A stretch of 64,000 nt of DNA. Origin: Microbacterium arabinogalactanolyticum (GTDB lineage Bacteria; Actinomycetota; Actinomycetes; Actinomycetales; Microbacteriaceae). The stretch is from positions 666,694 through 730,693 of the forward strand of contig NZ_BRZC01000007.1 of assembly GCF_030268005.1 (NCBI RefSeq). Reading direction: 5' to 3'. Position numbers and translations under genes: made by a program. Numbering within the stretch: the stretch's first letter is position 1; each line of letters opens with the position of its first letter. Positions 1 through 7,900 of this stretch are shown in pieces. The notes beneath the pieces are model-generated. The model searched no databases. It worked only from the letters and a program-made list of their open reading frames with translations, and had not been told where the DNA came from.

Positions 1-10
1 CCTGCGTCAT
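1..10 (-). CDS. Start of a gene that leaves the window (first three codons)
   Basis: The last ten bases of the minus-strand view read ATG ACG CAG G, preceded by GGAGAA five bases upstream of the ATG. That is a good ribosome binding site in the right place. The gene would be the next member of the aromatic-catabolism operon, 58 bases after the stop of the aldolase at 69-722. Nothing can be said about its product. The claim rests only on the start codon, the RBS and co-directionality. Confidence 0.4.
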
Positions 11-68
11 GTGATTCTCCCGATTCCGATCAGTGTGAGGTGTCTGCGTCCGGTCGCGCGGTCGTCGT

Positions 69-722
69 TCAGCGTTCGGCCGGCCCGCGCTCCGGCGCCC
101 CGAGCCCGCGGAAGTCGTAGAGGTCGAGCGTGCTCTCGCCGTCCCGCAGCCTGGCCATGAAGGCGTCCTCCTTGGCCGCGCGCTCCCGCGAGGATGCGAG
201 CACCTCGTCGTAGCGCGCCGAGGGGATCACGGCGATGCCGTCGCGGTCCGCGACGATGACGTCGCCGCGGTGGACCACCCGTCCGCGCAGCGTGACGGGG
301 CGGCCGAGCACTCCCGGCCACTGCTTGATCGTGCCGCGGATGGAGATGGAGGTGCTGAAGGCGGGAAAGCCCAGGCCGGCCAGCTGCGCGGTGTCCCGCA
401 CGCCGCCGTCGATGACGAGACCGCGGATGCCGCGCGCCTGAGCGGCGACCGTCATGACCTCGCCCCAGTAGCCGTGGGCCCCGCCGCCGGCGTCCACGAC
501 GAGCACGTCTCCGTCGCCCGCGGCCTCGATGCCGTGGTGCAGGGCGAGGTTGTCACCGAGCTGGGCGGACACCGGGTACGCGCGCCCGACGATCTGCGCG
601 CCCTCCCAGGCGGGGCGGAACGCCGCATCCAGGAAGCAGTCGCTGCGCGATGCCTCGTAGAGCGTGGCGCTGCCGAGCCGCAGCAGCTCCTCGGCATCCT
701 GCAGAACCTCGGCGGAGGTCAT
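69..722 (-). CDS. RraA-fold aldolase (LigK/HMG aldolase type), copy 1
   Basis: A 217-residue protein of the RraA/demethylmenaquinone-methyltransferase-like family. Members of this fold include the class II pyruvate aldolases that split 4-carboxy-4-hydroxy-2-oxoadipate or 4-hydroxy-4-methyl-2-oxoglutarate into pyruvate plus oxaloacetate or pyruvate. The family signature is visible: GEVMTVAAQARGIRGLVIDGG followed by Arg109-Asp110, the metal/substrate pair. The ATG at 722 overlaps the stop of the upstream aldolase by four bases (ATGA), which fixes the start and implies translational coupling. A longer reading frame upstream is spurious. It is one of three tandem paralogues, and their separate substrates cannot be read from sequence. 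The family is certain; aldolase activity is inferred from the context with LigB and LigJ homologues. Confidence 0.85.
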   Translation of the reverse strand: MTSAEVLQDAEELLRLGSATLYEASRSDCFLDAAFRPAWEGAQIVGRAYPVSAQLGDNLALHHGIEAAGDGDVLVVDAGGGAHGYWGEVMTVAAQARGIRGLVIDGGVRDTAQLAGLGFPAFSTSISIRGTIKQWPGVLGRPVTLRGRVVHRGDVIVADRDGIAVIPSARYDEVLASSRERAAKEDAFMARLRDGESTLDLYDFRGLGAPERGPAER

Positions 723-1375
723 CCCTCTGCCCTCTGCAGGTTGTGGTAGCCGAAGCGCGCGCGGGCCTCGGCGATGGTGGCGCCGTTCAGCGCAGCCTCG
801 AGGATCGACTCCTCGCGACGATGGATGGTCTCCGCGGTCTCGAGGATGTCCTCCTCGATGTCCTGGGGGATGACGACGACGCCGTCGGAGTCGCCGAGCA
901 GGATGTCGCCGGGGCGCACGGTCACACCGCCGATCGTGACGGGTCCCTGCTCCTCGGCGACCTCGACGCGGTCCTTGCCGGTGCGCATGAAGCGGCCGTG
1001 ACTGTAGATCGGGTAGCCGAGCGAGAGCGCACGGTGGGTGTCGCGACACACGCCCTCGATGACCGTGCCCGCGATGCCGCGATGATGCGCGACGGCGGTC
1101 AGGATGTCGCCCCAGACCGTGCAGTCGACGCGCGCGTCGTTGTCGAGCACGACCACCTGGCCGGGCTGCACCTGGTCGATGTAGTCACCGACCGTGCCCG
1201 CGGGCGTCTGCGCGCTGACGTAGCGGACCGTGTAGGCCCGCCCCGCCATGTGCTGTCCGTCAGTGAGCGGGGCGAGGCCGAGCAGGCTGCCGGGGCGGAC
1301 GTGCTTGTCGAGCGCGTCCGACACGGTCGCCGTGCCGAGCGCGGCGAACCTCTGGACGATGGGGTCGTCTGACAT
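719..1375 (-). CDS. RraA-fold aldolase (LigK/HMG aldolase type), copy 2
   Basis: 218 residues, the RraA/LigK fold throughout. The signature reads GDILTAVAHHRGIAGTVIEG-VCRD with Arg111-Asp112, so the metal-site Asp region is kept, but Glu replaces the first Asp of the DG pair seen in the neighbours. It begins four bases after the stop of copy 3 and overlaps copy 1 by ATGA, so all three are cotranscribed. It is clearly diverged from its neighbours (different N-terminal half and C-terminus), suggesting a distinct substrate rather than a fresh duplication. Likely role: retro-aldol or decarboxylation step at the end of a ring-cleavage pathway. RraA proteins can also be RNase E regulators, but that role is implausible in this catabolic operon. 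Confidence 0.83.
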   Translation of the reverse strand: MSDDPIVQRFAALGTATVSDALDKHVRPGSLLGLAPLTDGQHMAGRAYTVRYVSAQTPAGTVGDYIDQVQPGQVVVLDNDARVDCTVWGDILTAVAHHRGIAGTVIEGVCRDTHRALSLGYPIYSHGRFMRTGKDRVEVAEEQGPVTIGGVTVRPGDILLGDSDGVVVIPQDIEEDILETAETIHRREESILEAALNGATIAEARARFGYHNLQRAEG

Positions 1376-1379
1376 GCGA

Positions 1380-2042
1380 TCACTCCGAAGCTGTGACGGT
1401 GGGGAACTGGGAATCGTGCATGACCTCGCTCACGTCGCGGCCGCTGCGCACGGCCTCGGCCATCCGCGACTCCCGATCGGCGATGCGTCCGGCGAGCTCG
1501 ACGACGCGTTCGACCTCGGCCGCCGCGACGAAGACGACGCCGTTGACGTCGGCGATCACGTAGTCGTGCGACGCCACCGAGACGCCGGCGACCTGGATGC
1601 GCTCGTCCATCGCCTGTTGCACGATCCGGCCGCGCGCGCTGACGGGCACCGCCTGACGGGCGAACACGGGCAGCCCCAGCGCCTCGCTCTCCTGCACGTC
1701 ACGGCAGGCGCCGTCGACGATGATGCCGGCGATGCCGCGCTGGACGGCGGCCTCGGCGAGCAGGCCGCCCCAGCAGGAGACGTCCGTGCGGCCGTGGTTG
1801 TCGATGACGACGACGTCATCGGGGTCGGCGACGGCGACCAGCGGCGTGGCGATGTGGGTGGCCGGACCCGCGGACGCCTTGGGCGCCGCGGTGACCGTGC
1901 GCACCCGGCCGGCCACCGTGCGGCCGGCGGGCCACATCGGCGTGAGGGCCGTCACGGCGCCGGGGAGCCCGAGGGTGTCGAGGGCATCCGAGACGGCGCA
2001 GCTGTCCAGCGCGCGCAGCGCCGCGACGATGGCATCCGTCAT
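1380..2042 (-). CDS. RraA-fold aldolase (LigK/HMG aldolase type), copy 3
   Basis: 220 residues from the ATG at 2042. An in-frame GTG nine bases further up (2051) would overlap the dioxygenase stop by eight bases. The ATG was preferred because it directly follows that stop (TGAGATG) and its N-terminus aligns with copy 2 (TDAIVAALRALDSCAVSDALD). The aldolase signature is WGGLLAEAAVQRGIAGIIVDG followed by Arg114-Asp115. It lies first of the three aldolases, immediately after the extradiol dioxygenase and LigJ-like hydratase. This is the position a LigK-type 4-carboxy-4-hydroxy-2-oxoadipate aldolase would take. Family assignment is strong; which of the three copies is the pathway aldolase is unresolved. 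Confidence 0.83.
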   Translation of the reverse strand: MTDAIVAALRALDSCAVSDALDTLGLPGAVTALTPMWPAGRTVAGRVRTVTAAPKASAGPATHIATPLVAVADPDDVVVIDNHGRTDVSCWGGLLAEAAVQRGIAGIIVDGACRDVQESEALGLPVFARQAVPVSARGRIVQQAMDERIQVAGVSVASHDYVIADVNGVVFVAAAEVERVVELAGRIADRESRMAEAVRSGRDVSEVMHDSQFPTVTASE

Positions 2043-2043
2043 C

Positions 2044-3060
2044 TCAGGCACGCCCCCAGGTGACGAATCCCATGGCGTTGCCGGTGCCGGCCTCGGTGCG
2101 GTAGCAGGCCTCGTAGTCGACGCCCGTGACCTGCAGGCCGACCTCGTCGGCGATGCCGGCCACGGCTATCCAGTTGCGCAGCTCGGACGCGCCGGACATC
2201 ATCTCGCCGGCGGGGACCTGCGAGAGGTACTCCGCGTCGTGGTTCTTCATGGCCTCGATGAACTCGCGGTCGAGCTTCTCGTCGATGACGAAGTGGCTGA
2301 GCCCGCCCGACGCGACGACGCCCACCCGCAGGTCGCCGGGGAAGGACTGGATCGCCCGCCCGACGGCGCGGCCGAAGTCGTAGCAGCGCTTCGCGCTCGG
2401 CGGGTTCGGCTCCCAGAAGGTGTTGATGAAGATCGGCACCATGGGCACGGTGGAGTCCTCGCCCATGAAGCGCTGGTAGATGAAGCCGAAGCCATGCGGG
2501 ATCGAGTGGTTCTCGTAGCGGCCCGCCGGAACGATCTCGGTGGCGCCGGTGTCGAAGTCCTCGGCCTGGGTGGACTGGATGATGTGCTTGCCCAGCTCGC
2601 GATGCGTGGGGCGGATGATCGTGTGATCGGGCACGTCGCCCATCGCCGCCTCGGCGAGGCCGGGGGCCATCGCGTCGAGCTGCTCCTGCGTGAACGGCAC
2701 GTGCGCGACCTCGTCGCCCCAGAACACCGAGAACGGGGCGAGCCACTCGTCGCCGTACGTCTCCTTGTGGTCGCTGGAGACGATGACCAGGACGTCCACG
2801 TCCTGCGCCTTGATGTACTCGGCGACCTTGTCCATCGAGCCCTGGCAGCTGTCCCAGCGGCGCTGCATCACCTCGTGCGTGATCTCGTGCGAGAAGTCCT
2901 CGCGCAGTTCACGCAGCTCATCGAAGGTGTACGTGCCGCCGCGGAACTTCAGTCCCTTGCTGCGGCGGTCGGCGACGCCGCGGGTCTCCCAGGCCTCCGG
3001 CGGGGCGGCCTTCAGCTGCGGTCCGTGCGAGGTGCCGAATCCGGCGACGATCTCGGTCAT
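2044..3060 (-). CDS. LigB-superfamily extradiol ring-cleavage dioxygenase
   Basis: 338 residues of the class III extradiol dioxygenase family (catalytic LigB subunit; protocatechuate 4,5- and gallate dioxygenases). It opens an aromatic diol ring meta to the hydroxyls using Fe(II) and O2. His12 (GFGTSHGP) corresponds to the first iron ligand of LigB. SSDHKE, ENHSIPHGFG and the long GGLSHFVIDEKLDREF segment are further family motifs. There is no fused LigA-like domain. The ATG at 3060 has AAGGA eight bases upstream; an upstream in-frame extension is not used. It sits between the LigJ-like hydratase and the aldolases, as in protocatechuate/gallate 4,5-cleavage pathways. The exact ring substrate is unknown. 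Confidence 0.85.
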   Translation of the reverse strand: MTEIVAGFGTSHGPQLKAAPPEAWETRGVADRRSKGLKFRGGTYTFDELRELREDFSHEITHEVMQRRWDSCQGSMDKVAEYIKAQDVDVLVIVSSDHKETYGDEWLAPFSVFWGDEVAHVPFTQEQLDAMAPGLAEAAMGDVPDHTIIRPTHRELGKHIIQSTQAEDFDTGATEIVPAGRYENHSIPHGFGFIYQRFMGEDSTVPMVPIFINTFWEPNPPSAKRCYDFGRAVGRAIQSFPGDLRVGVVASGGLSHFVIDEKLDREFIEAMKNHDAEYLSQVPAGEMMSGASELRNWIAVAGIADEVGLQVTGVDYEACYRTEAGTGNAMGFVTWGRA

Positions 3061-3091
3061 GGTCGGTCCTTTCCCGAATTGCGTTCGGTGC

Positions 3092-4093
3092 CTACAGGCG
3101 GAAGAGGCTGCGGGCGTTGTTCTCGAGCACATCGGCGCGACGGTCCGCGTCGAGCCACTCGATGTCGTCGATGAGCAGGTGGATGTCGTCGAACCAGCGC
3201 CCGGTCTCCGGGTCGATCTGGGATCCGGTCCCCGGCTTCTCCGAGCCGAACAGCACGCGGTCGGTTCCGACGGCCTTCATCAGCAGCTCGAGGCTGTCCT
3301 GCGTGTAGAGGCACGAATCGAAGTAGAAGTTGCGCAGCTTGTCGAGGTACGAGACGCCGGTGCGCACGACAGAGGGCAGGAATCGTCCCATCTGGTACGG
3401 GATCGCTCCCCCGCCGTGGGCGACGATCACCTTGAGGTCGGGGAAGTCGGCGAAGACGTTCGCCTGGATCATGCTCCAGACCGAGACGGTCTCCTCCTGG
3501 ATGAAGTGCAGGCTGTACGGCTCGCGTGCCGGGAACTTGCAGCCGGCCGAGTGCAGCAGCATCGGAACGTCCAGCTCGCACAGCGTCTCGTACAGCGGAT
3601 ACCAGTACCGCTCGCCCATCGCCGGCGGCACCTCGGTGCCCTCGTAGGGGTCGGAGTTGACCATGGCGCCGACGAAGCCGAGCTCCGTGATCGCACGACG
3701 CAGTTCGGGCAGCCACTGCTCGACGGTGACGTACGGGCTCTGCGGGATGCCCGCGATGCCCTTGAAGCGTCCGGGGAACAGCTCGGTCGTGCGCTTGATG
3801 ATGTTGTTGGTCTCGGCCGTGAACCATTCGACGATGCGCGTCGGACGCTCGGAGTGCATGGCGTGGAACGGGCGCGGCGAGATGAGCTGCAGATCGATTC
3901 CGGCGCCGTCGATGTGCTCCATGTGCGAGACGTTCCCGAAGCTCGGGTGCGGCGCGTGGTACGAGGCGATCAGCTCATCGTCGCTGATCACGGGGGGCTT
4001 GCCGCCGTGTGACCCTCGCGCGGCCAGCAGCGACGCCTTCCACGCGTAGTACGAGTCGGGGGCGGTCATGTGGCCGTGGACATCGATGATCAC
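3092..4093 (-). CDS. Amidohydrolase-superfamily hydratase, LigJ-like (4-oxalomesaconate hydratase)
   Basis: 333 residues starting at a GTG with AAGGAG upstream. The amidohydrolase-fold metal site is visible: D4-V-H6-G-H8 on strand 1, His181 (LLHSAG) and His226 (VAHGGGAIPYQMGRF). Blocks such as DFPDLKVIVAHGGGA, FYFDSCLYTQ, DRVLFGSEKPG and IDPETGRWFDDI match the zinc-dependent LigJ hydratases. These add water to 4-oxalomesaconate to give 4-carboxy-4-hydroxy-2-oxoadipate, the substrate of LigK. The neighbouring LigB-type dioxygenase and RraA aldolases supply the flanking steps. A decarboxylase of the same ACMSD-like clan is the main alternative. Substrate identity is inferred. Confidence 0.82.
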   Translation of the reverse strand: MIIDVHGHMTAPDSYYAWKASLLAARGSHGGKPPVISDDELIASYHAPHPSFGNVSHMEHIDGAGIDLQLISPRPFHAMHSERPTRIVEWFTAETNNIIKRTTELFPGRFKGIAGIPQSPYVTVEQWLPELRRAITELGFVGAMVNSDPYEGTEVPPAMGERYWYPLYETLCELDVPMLLHSAGCKFPAREPYSLHFIQEETVSVWSMIQANVFADFPDLKVIVAHGGGAIPYQMGRFLPSVVRTGVSYLDKLRNFYFDSCLYTQDSLELLMKAVGTDRVLFGSEKPGTGSQIDPETGRWFDDIHLLIDDIEWLDADRRADVLENNARSLFRL

Positions 4094-4112
4094 GGTTACT
4101 CCTTCGGAATGT

Positions 4113-4136
4113 GTCGTACGACTCTGTTCGACGCTA
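4113..4136 (-). promoter_or_regulatory. Probable internal promoter and palindrome before the LigJ-like gene
   Basis: On the minus strand TAGCGT (4131-4136) has the actinobacterial TANNNT -10 form. Just downstream is a perfect 10-base palindrome, GTCGTACGAC (4113-4122), about where the transcript would begin, and then the RBS. No convincing -35 is present. The context CGTAGCGT(T)CGA recurs before the ThDP-enzyme gene (13033-13038), hinting at shared control. The palindrome could bind a GntR- or TetR-type regulator not encoded in this window. Confidence 0.35.
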
Positions 4137-4155
4137 CGAGAGCGGCATCCGGCGA

Positions 4156-4193
4156 GGATCGGCCCGCTGCGGGAATCTCCCGCAGGCCGATCC
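4156..4193. terminator. Long bulged hairpin between hydroxylase 1 and the LigJ-like gene
   Basis: Arms of 9+7 bases (GGATCGGCC + TGCGGGA pairing with TCCCGCA + GGCCGATCC) enclose a three-base loop, with one three-base bulge at 4165-4167. No T-run follows on either strand, so it is more likely a weak terminator, processing site or mRNA-stabilising hairpin than a strong intrinsic terminator. It separates the hydroxylase part of the cluster from the ring-cleavage part. Confidence 0.5.
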
Positions 4194-4241
4194 GACACGG
4201 TGTATGAAGGGCGCGACGGGCCGCCGCCGCGCCCTTCGACG

Positions 4242-6113
4242 TCACTGCACCAGCACGCTCGCGGCGGCGCGGATCCGCTTCAGGAACGGTTCCGCGGGGT
4301 CGTGGTCGGGAGCGTCGCCGCCGCGCAGCACCACCTCGAGCGCGTCGCGCAGTGCCGACGCGCGGTCGGCAGGAGCGGATGCCGCTCGCCAGGCGACCTT
4401 GCGATCAGGACGCAGCAGCAGCGCGCCGTCGTCGTCGATCTGGCGCACGGCGCGCCAGCCCTCGTCATCCGGGACGGCGACGACGGTCACGGGCATCGTC
4501 CCGGGCAGCGCGTCGACCGCCCGCTGCCAGTCCGGCGCGGCATCCGCCGACGTGAGCAGGGTGAGCCCGTGCTGACGGACCAGGTCGTGCGTCGACCGGG
4601 GCGCGCCGCCGGCGGCATCCGCGAGCCACACGTGGGGAAGGTGATGCCCGGGACGGGACGTCGGGTGGAAGGCCACGGGGTCCGACTCGTCGCCCGGCGC
4701 GGGTGTGCCGTCCGGCACGAACGCCCCGGCCCAGTAGTGGTAGCCCGCCTCGACGCCCAGCTGGCTGTAGTCGTGCGCGTTGTGCTGCACCTCGGCCGCC
4801 ACGCGCCGGCGCATCTCGTCGCTCTCGGGGCCCTCGCCGACGAAGACCTCGAGATTGCGGATTCCCTCCGCCTCGTCCTCGCTGAACCCGAGCGCCTCGG
4901 CGATCGGAGGGTGCCGGTTCGCGTTCTCGAGCGAGTGCGCGGTGTACCAGGCGACGATCGGGCGACGCTCGGCCTGGTAGCTGTCCAGCAGCGCCTCGGG
5001 GGCCTCGTCGCGCAGCACCGCCGACAGCTTCCAGCACAGGTTCTGCACGTCCTGGATGCCGCTGTTGAGGCCGAGGCCTCCGGTCGGCGGATGCTTGTGC
5101 GCGGCGTCACCGGCGAGGAAGACCCGTCCCGCGCGGAAGCGCTTGGCGACCAGTCCGTTGTAATTCCACCTGGTCATCGAGTGCATCGTGATCTCGTGGT
5201 CGTCGGCCAGGCCCAGCATCCGCCGGATCGACTCGAAGAGCGCGCTCTCGTCGTCGGGGTCGCCCTCGATCATCCATGCGGCCACCGAGACGAGCCACTC
5301 CTCCGAGTCGCGGTTGTAGTGCGTGGGGCCGAGCGCCTGGATCGTGCCGCGCCGGCGGGCGCCGCCGGCGGGGTGCAGGAAGTGGCCGAGCAGGGCATCC
5401 GGCTCCGACCAGGACGAGAGGTCGAGGCTGACGTGGTAGTTGACCACCTCGCGCATGTCGCGAGGGCCCTCCAGCTCGATGCCCAGCATGTCGGCGCTGT
5501 TGCGCCCGCCGTCCGCGGCGACGACGTAGCGCGCACGCACCCGGCGGATCTCACCCGTGTCGCGGTCGCGGATCCGGACGCTCGCGGCCTCGTCGTCCTG
5601 CTCGATGCCGACGACCTCCTGCCCCTGACGGATCCTGCCCGGTGCGGCGGCGACGGCGTGCTTGTGGATGAGCGGGTCGAGGCGCAGCTGCGGCATGTTC
5701 GCGAACGCGCGCGGGCTCGACGAGCGGTAGCGCTCGGCGTCCTCACCGCCGCCCCAGGCCGGGACCTCGCCGATCTTCAGGCCGTCGAAGCGGCCGGGCC
5801 CGGTGGCGGTCGTGTACCAGACGGCCTTGCGCCAGCGGTCGTGCTGCGGCGTCGCGGCGTAGATGTCTTCGGCGACGCCCATGTCGTGGAACGCCTCCAT
5901 GGTCCTCGTGTTGAGCAGGTGCGCACGCGGGAAGCGGAACACGAAGTCGCGGCGCTCGACGAGGAGCACGTCGATCCCGCGCTGCGCCAGCAGGATCGCG
6001 CAGGACAGCCCGACGGGGCCGCCGCCCATGATCAGCACCTCGGTGGACTCCGGCCAGACGTCGTCTTCGATGGGGGGCAGGGACAGGCTGCGACTGTTCT
6101 GGGATGCGGACAC
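4242..6113 (-). CDS. FAD-dependent aromatic hydroxylase 1 (PHBH/phenol-hydroxylase family)
   Basis: 623 residues, class A flavoprotein monooxygenase (FAD_binding_3; the TfdB/phenol hydroxylase size class of about 600 residues). It adds a hydroxyl to an aromatic ring using NAD(P)H and O2. The Rossmann motif GGGPVGLSCAILLAQRGIDV lies at about residues 30-49, the ADGGRNSAD segment in the middle, and the FAD ribityl-binding GD motif at GRVFLAGDAAHKHPPTGG (about residue 325). The last 120 residues form the usual thioredoxin-like C-terminal domain. It starts at GTG 6113 behind GAGGAGGAG. It is a close paralogue of the hydroxylase at 9376-11244, with shared blocks such as PQHDRWRKAVWYTTA and HPAGGARRRGTIQA. 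The ring substrate is unknown. Confidence 0.88.
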   Translation of the reverse strand: MSASQNSRSLSLPPIEDDVWPESTEVLIMGGGPVGLSCAILLAQRGIDVLLVERRDFVFRFPRAHLLNTRTMEAFHDMGVAEDIYAATPQHDRWRKAVWYTTATGPGRFDGLKIGEVPAWGGGEDAERYRSSSPRAFANMPQLRLDPLIHKHAVAAAPGRIRQGQEVVGIEQDDEAASVRIRDRDTGEIRRVRARYVVAADGGRNSADMLGIELEGPRDMREVVNYHVSLDLSSWSEPDALLGHFLHPAGGARRRGTIQALGPTHYNRDSEEWLVSVAAWMIEGDPDDESALFESIRRMLGLADDHEITMHSMTRWNYNGLVAKRFRAGRVFLAGDAAHKHPPTGGLGLNSGIQDVQNLCWKLSAVLRDEAPEALLDSYQAERRPIVAWYTAHSLENANRHPPIAEALGFSEDEAEGIRNLEVFVGEGPESDEMRRRVAAEVQHNAHDYSQLGVEAGYHYWAGAFVPDGTPAPGDESDPVAFHPTSRPGHHLPHVWLADAAGGAPRSTHDLVRQHGLTLLTSADAAPDWQRAVDALPGTMPVTVVAVPDDEGWRAVRQIDDDGALLLRPDRKVAWRAASAPADRASALRDALEVVLRGGDAPDHDPAEPFLKRIRAAASVLVQ

Positions 6114-6250
6114 GGACTCCTCCTCGACTGCGGGAACCCCAGATTATGAAGCGCCTCCCCCGCCCGGATACGTGAGTCCGGCGTGAAACTCGGGCTCCGA
6201 TTCCGACACGATGTCGCATCGAGGACTCCGCACGCGACCGGGGATGACAA

Positions 6251-6286
6251 AGGGGCGAGCCGTGCCTCTCCGCACGCCTCGCCCCT
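6251..6286 (-). terminator. Intrinsic terminator after aldehyde dehydrogenase 1
   Basis: Two 15-base arms with a single mismatch (AGGGGCGAGCCGTGC at 6251-6265 and GCACGCCTCGCCCCT at 6272-6286) around a six-base loop. On the minus strand the stem is followed by TTTGTC. It lies 27 bases after the dehydrogenase stop, and hydroxylase 1 then has its own leader, so the cluster is probably at least two transcripts. Confidence 0.75.
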
Positions 6287-6312
6287 GGTCGCGGCCGGGT
6301 CTCGGCCGGGTC

Positions 6313-7761
6313 TCACCCCGAGATCGTCGGCACCGTCACCCACTGCCAGTAGGTGAACTCGTCGAGGTTCCAGTGGCCGCCGTGCCGCCCGCCATTGCCG
6401 GATGCCCCGATGCCGCCCATCGGGATGTGCGCGGCGTCGTAGATCGTCTGCCCGTTCACGGCGACCATGCCGGCTCGCAGCCGCGAGGCGAAGCCCAGTG
6501 CCCGCGCGACGTCGCGGCTGTGGATCGCGGCGGACAGTCCGTAGTCGCTGGCGTTGGCGAGGGCGAGGGCCTCCTCCTCCGTCGAGAACCGGGTGATCGG
6601 CGCCACGGGTCCGAAGATCTCCTGCCTGAAGGCGGCGTTGTCGGAGGTCACGCCGTCCAGGATCGTGGGCTGGTAGAAGACGCCCTCATGCGTGCCGCCC
6701 CGCACGATCCGCGCGCCGTCGGCGACGGCGGCGTCGACGATGCCCTGCACGCGCTCCGCCTGGCCGACGGTGATCAGCGGTCCGAGCGTCGTCTCGGGCG
6801 ATAGCGGGTCGCCGAGGCGCATCCGCTCGGTCGCGGCCCGCATCCGCTCGACGTACTCGTCGGCGATGCTCTCGTGCACGAGGTGCCGGCCGGTGGCCAT
6901 GCAGATCTGCCCCTGGTGGCGGAAGGAGCCGCCGAGGCCGCTCGCGACGGCGTGGTCCAGGTCGGCATCGGCCATCACGATGAAGGCGTTGTTGCCGCCG
7001 AGCTCGAGCACCACCCGCTTGAGCAGTCCTCCGGCGACCTCTCCGACGCGCCTGCCGGCCGCCGAGGATCCGGTGAACGAGATGACGTTCGTGTGCGGGG
7101 AGCGCACGACGGCCTCGCCCGTCTCCGGTCCGCCGGGGAGGACGTGCAGCACCCCGTCGGGGAGGCCCGCCCTGGCGAAGGCCTCGGCGATGGCCGCGCC
7201 TCCGGAGAAGGCGGTCTTGACGTCGGGCTTGACGATGACGGCGTTGCCGAGCGCGATGGCCGGCGCCACCGACCGGATCGCGAGCATGAGCGGTGCGTTC
7301 CAGGGCGCGATCACTCCGACGACTCCGACCGGGATGCGGCGGGCGATGCCGAGCGTGCTCGGGTCCTCGACGGGCAGGATGTCACCCTGGGACCGGGTGA
7401 CGAGGCCGGCCGCCTCGACGAGCTCGTCGATGGCCTTGTCGACCTCGTGCCTGGCTTTGCCCGGCAGGGACCCGCTCTCCCGGATCAGCACGTCCTCGAC
7501 GTCGGCTCGGATCTCGCGCATCGCCTCGGCCGCGCGATGGAGCACGTCGGCCCTGGTGCGGTAGGAGGCGCGCCCCCACTCCGCCTGCGCGGCGACCGCT
7601 CGCCGTCCTGCCCGCTCCACATCGCCGTCGTCGGCGATGCCGGCCCTGCCGACGGTGCTCCCGTCTCCGGGCGAGACGATGGGGAGCACCCCGCCGCCCG
7701 CCTCGCGCCAGCCGTCCGAGAAGATGCGCCCGTCGGCCTCGGAGCGATCCCATCGCGTCAT
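6313..7761 (-). CDS. NAD(P)-dependent aldehyde dehydrogenase 1 (benzaldehyde dehydrogenase type)
   Basis: 482 residues, a full-length ALDH. The general-base Glu253 lies in VLELGGNN and the catalytic Cys287 in HQGQICMATGR; the cofactor-binding VGVIAPWNAP and FTGSSAAGRRVGE blocks are intact. HQGQICM is typical of the benzaldehyde/vanillin/salicylaldehyde dehydrogenase branch. It would oxidise the aromatic aldehyde made by the ThDP decarboxylase to the acid. The ATG at 7761 has GGAGGTCG upstream. It is a paralogue of the dehydrogenase at 7901-9379, with long near-identical stretches even at DNA level (for example around 6845-6915 and 8425-8495). It has its own leader of 139 bases. Confidence 0.88.
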   Translation of the reverse strand: MTRWDRSEADGRIFSDGWREAGGGVLPIVSPGDGSTVGRAGIADDGDVERAGRRAVAAQAEWGRASYRTRADVLHRAAEAMREIRADVEDVLIRESGSLPGKARHEVDKAIDELVEAAGLVTRSQGDILPVEDPSTLGIARRIPVGVVGVIAPWNAPLMLAIRSVAPAIALGNAVIVKPDVKTAFSGGAAIAEAFARAGLPDGVLHVLPGGPETGEAVVRSPHTNVISFTGSSAAGRRVGEVAGGLLKRVVLELGGNNAFIVMADADLDHAVASGLGGSFRHQGQICMATGRHLVHESIADEYVERMRAATERMRLGDPLSPETTLGPLITVGQAERVQGIVDAAVADGARIVRGGTHEGVFYQPTILDGVTSDNAAFRQEIFGPVAPITRFSTEEEALALANASDYGLSAAIHSRDVARALGFASRLRAGMVAVNGQTIYDAAHIPMGGIGASGNGGRHGGHWNLDEFTYWQWVTVPTISG

Positions 7762-7802
7762 CGTCGACCTCCAGCTGTGCGTGCGTGAGCGGAACCGTTG
7801 CG

Positions 7803-7808
7803 ATGCTA
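7803..7808 (-). promoter_or_regulatory. Possible -10 box before aldehyde dehydrogenase 1
   Basis: TAGCAT on the minus strand, 41 bases before the ATG at 7761, has the TANNNT form. It lies in the only sizeable gap (139 bases) between the two dehydrogenase genes. No clear -35 is seen. The stretch 7809-7900 holds nothing else I can name. Confidence 0.3.
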
Positions 7809-7900
7809 GCCGCTCACCGGAGGCGCCGGTTCCGCATCGCGTAGCGAAGCACCCTGTGCAGCATGGACACCATGTCGCACGGGATGCGGGGGCGTGTTCG

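Noticed and set aside
4156..4193. Considering the hairpin as an operator or attachment site
   Set aside because: No second copy, no integrase and no T-run; kept only as a hairpin of uncertain role.
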